From Bifidobacterium sp. (GTDB lineage: Bacteria > Actinomycetota > Actinomycetes > Actinomycetales > Bifidobacteriaceae), in assembly GCA_022739095.1 (NCBI GenBank), contig JAIJEI010000143.1, forward strand, positions 1 to 5,475: a DNA stretch of 5,475 bases, read 5' to 3'. Below the pieces are notes generated by a model, which worked only from the letters and a program-made list of their open reading frames with translations, was not told the DNA's origin and searched no databases. The position numbers and the translations under genes were made by a program. Every line of letters starts with the position of its first letter. Positions within the stretch are counted from its first letter, which is position 1. Below are positions 3,839 through 5,475 of this stretch, in pieces.

Positions 3839-5475
3839 ATGAGTGATTTTGTGGATCGAGTAACCGTCCATGTCAAGGGCGGCGATGGTGGCAACGGTTC
3901 GGCCGGCATCCGTCGTGAGAAATACAAGCCGTTGGCCGGCCCGAACGGCGGCAATGGCGGCGACGGCGGTTCTGTGGTGTTCGTGGCCGACCGTAACGCC
4001 ACCAGCCTGCTCGACTATCGTTTCATGCCGCATCGTGTCGCCGGCAGCGGCACCATGGGCCTGGGTGACAATAAGGACGGCTCCAAGGGCGAGGACCTGA
4101 TTCTGCCCGTGCCCTGCGGCACCGTCGTCTTTGAGGCGCGCGGCGAACAGGGCAAATCCAAGCATCCCGGCGCACAGCTCGCCGACTTGCGTCACGAGGG
4201 CGACCGCTGCGTCGTCGCCCAGGGTGGTGCCGGCGGCCTCGGCAACATCGCCCTGGCTAACAAGACCCGCCGCGCCCCCGGCTTCGCCCTGCTCGGCGAA
4301 CTCGGCGAGGAACGCGACGTGATTCTGGAACTGAAGTCCATCGCCGACGTGGCGCTGGTCGGTTTCCCCTCGGCCGGAAAGTCGTCCCTGATTGCGGCGA
4401 TGAGTTCCGCCAAGCCGAAGATCGCCGACTACCCATTCACCACGCTGGTGCCGAATCTCGGCGTCGTCATCGCCGGCGACTCTCGATACACCATCGCCGA
4501 CGTGCCGGGCCTGATTCCGGGCGCCTCCGAAGGCAAGGGCCTGGGACTGGAGTTCCTGCGCCACATCGAACGTACCGAAATCATCGCCCACGTGATCGAT
4601 TGCGCCACGCTTGAACCGGATCGCGACCCGATGTCCGACTACCACGCGCTGGAAAACGAGTTGGCGCTCTACGCCGACAAGCTCGAGCTGCCGTTGGGTG
4701 CCATTCCGATTCCCGAACGCCCGCGCATCGTGATCCTGAACAAGATCGATGTGCCCGAGGCCAAGGAATTGGCCGAGTTCGTGCGTCCGGAGTTCGAGAA
4801 GCTCGGGCTGAAGGTCTTTGAGATCTCCACTGCCTCACATGAGGGTCTGAAGGAGCTCAACTTCGCGTTGTCTGCGCTGGTGCACGAGATGCGTGAGGAA
4901 GTGGCCAACCGCGAGCAGGCCGAAGAGGAGGCTCGCGTGGTCATCAAGCCATTGGAGACCAAGGGCCGCCGTCCGCGTCGTGCTGACGAGGGTGGCAGTG
5001 CGCTTGAGTTCACGGTCGAGCGCCGCGAACTCGGCAATGGCGAAGTGTTCTTTGAGGTGCGTGGCGTCAAGCCGGAGCGCTGGGTCATGCAGACCAACTT
5101 CGACAACGACGAGGCCGTGGGCTACCTGGCTGACCGTTTGGCCAAGCTGGGCGTGGAGGACGAGTTGCGCCGCAAGGGTGCTCACCCTGGCGACGAAGTG
5201 CGCATCGGTCGCGGTGTCCGCATGGTCGAATTCGATTGGGATCCGACCATCTCCGCCGGTGCCGAAATGCTCGACGGCTCCAACCTTGGTGCCCGAGGCA
5301 AGGATCTGCGTCTCGAGGAGCAGGACCCGCGCACGCACCGCCGCTCCAACGCCGAACGTCGTGCCCAATACCACGAGATGATGGACGCCCGTGCCGCCGT
5401 GCGCGACGCGATGATGGCCGAACGCAAGGCCGGCCACTGGGCCGACCCGACCGTTGACGACGATCGCCATGATGA
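3839..5475 (+). CDS. obgE: Obg family GTPase (3' end outside window)
   Basis: Essential GTPase that binds the 50S subunit and links ribosome assembly to growth and stress signals. The frame is open for 545 codons plus 2 bases, with no stop in the window. Residues 1 to about 159 form the Gly-rich Obg fold (VTVHVKGGDGGNGS, KYKPLAGPNGGNGGDGG). The G domain shows G1 GFPSAGKS (175-182), the switch I segment YPFTTLVPNLG (from 198, with Thr201-Thr202), G3 DVPGLIPGASEGKGLG (from 221), G4 NKID (301-304) and G5 STA (330-332). The OCT-type C-terminal domain spans about 385-469 (ALEFTVERRE, RWVMQTNFDNDEA, GDEVRIG, VEFDWDP). A charged Arg/Asp/Glu-rich tail follows and runs off the window. ATG3839 is supported by AAGGTGATC and by the family N-terminus MSDFVDRV. 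It lies 67 nt after rpmA, with an intervening terminator. Bifidobacterial Obg proteins are somewhat longer, about 560 residues from memory, so little is missing. Confidence 0.97.
   Translation, partial: MSDFVDRVTVHVKGGDGGNGSAGIRREKYKPLAGPNGGNGGDGGSVVFVADRNATSLLDYRFMPHRVAGSGTMGLGDNKDGSKGEDLILPVPCGTVVFEARGEQGKSKHPGAQLADLRHEGDRCVVAQGGAGGLGNIALANKTRRAPGFALLGELGEERDVILELKSIADVALVGFPSAGKSSLIAAMSSAKPKIADYPFTTLVPNLGVVIAGDSRYTIADVPGLIPGASEGKGLGLEFLRHIERTEIIAHVIDCATLEPDRDPMSDYHALENELALYADKLELPLGAIPIPERPRIVILNKIDVPEAKELAEFVRPEFEKLGLKVFEISTASHEGLKELNFALSALVHEMREEVANREQAEEEARVVIKPLETKGRRPRRADEGGSALEFTVERRELGNGEVFFEVRGVKPERWVMQTNFDNDEAVGYLADRLAKLGVEDELRRKGAHPGDEVRIGRGVRMVEFDWDPTISAGAEMLDGSNLGARGKDLRLEEQDPRTHRRSNAERRAQYHEMMDARAAVRDAMMAERKAGHWADPTVDDDRHD

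Noticed and set aside
3761..5470. Minus-strand frames (3761-4645 and 4835-5470) opposite obgE
   Set aside because: They are register-matched shadows of the Obg gene; both end at sense TCA triplets (3761 and 4835). The + strand encodes a complete set of GTPase motifs.
1..5475. Mobile elements, CRISPR arrays, tRNA/rRNA, riboswitches, toxin-antitoxin or defence genes
   Set aside because: I looked on both strands and found no terminal inverted repeats with transposase, spaced direct repeats, cloverleaf-like elements or relevant protein signatures. The composition is even and matches core genome.

Overview
The window is a stretch of high-GC actinobacterial chromosome. It most likely comes from Bifidobacterium, and probably the B. 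longum group. That assignment rests on my recognition of the protein sequences, the G/C-ending codon use and the gene order; no database search was run. All real genes lie on the + strand, in the order rne/rng-type ribonuclease E/G, rplU (ribosomal protein L21), rpmA (L27), obgE (Obg GTPase). This is the standard actinobacterial block, so the layout is ordinary core genome. I see no mobile element, tRNA, rRNA, CRISPR array, integration site or defence system.

Region by region: bases 1-35 are the leader of the RNase gene, or the tail of an unseen upstream gene. Bases 36-3041 encode a ribonuclease of about 1001 residues. Roughly its first 520 residues are a low-complexity charged extension, with Asp/Glu tracts alternating with Arg/Ser blocks. 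The S1 domain, 5' sensor, DNase I-like catalytic domain and CPxC zinc link follow. Bases 3042-3191 (150 nt) are intergenic. They hold an exact second copy of the gene's last 12 bases, a -35-like TTGACA inside an inverted repeat, candidate promoters and a short leader with a small hairpin. rplU (3192-3500) and rpmA (3523-3771) are 22 nt apart and clearly co-transcribed. A 67-nt gap follows, with a strong intrinsic terminator at 3795-3824. The obgE ribosome binding site starts 2 nt after its T-run. obgE starts at 3839 and runs off the end of the window after 545 codons, with no stop seen.

Functionally, this is an RNA-decay and ribosome-assembly neighbourhood. RNase E/G matures rRNA and tRNA and turns over mRNA, L21 and L27 are large-subunit proteins, and Obg is a GTPase checkpoint on the 50S subunit. 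The points most worth a second look are the patterned disordered N-terminus of the RNase, including a repeated LF-x-x-P-type short motif, and the terminator set directly against the obgE start. The second suggests that obgE depends on read-through or attenuation, or that its promoter lies inside the end of rpmA. I found no convincing evidence for a wholly new system.
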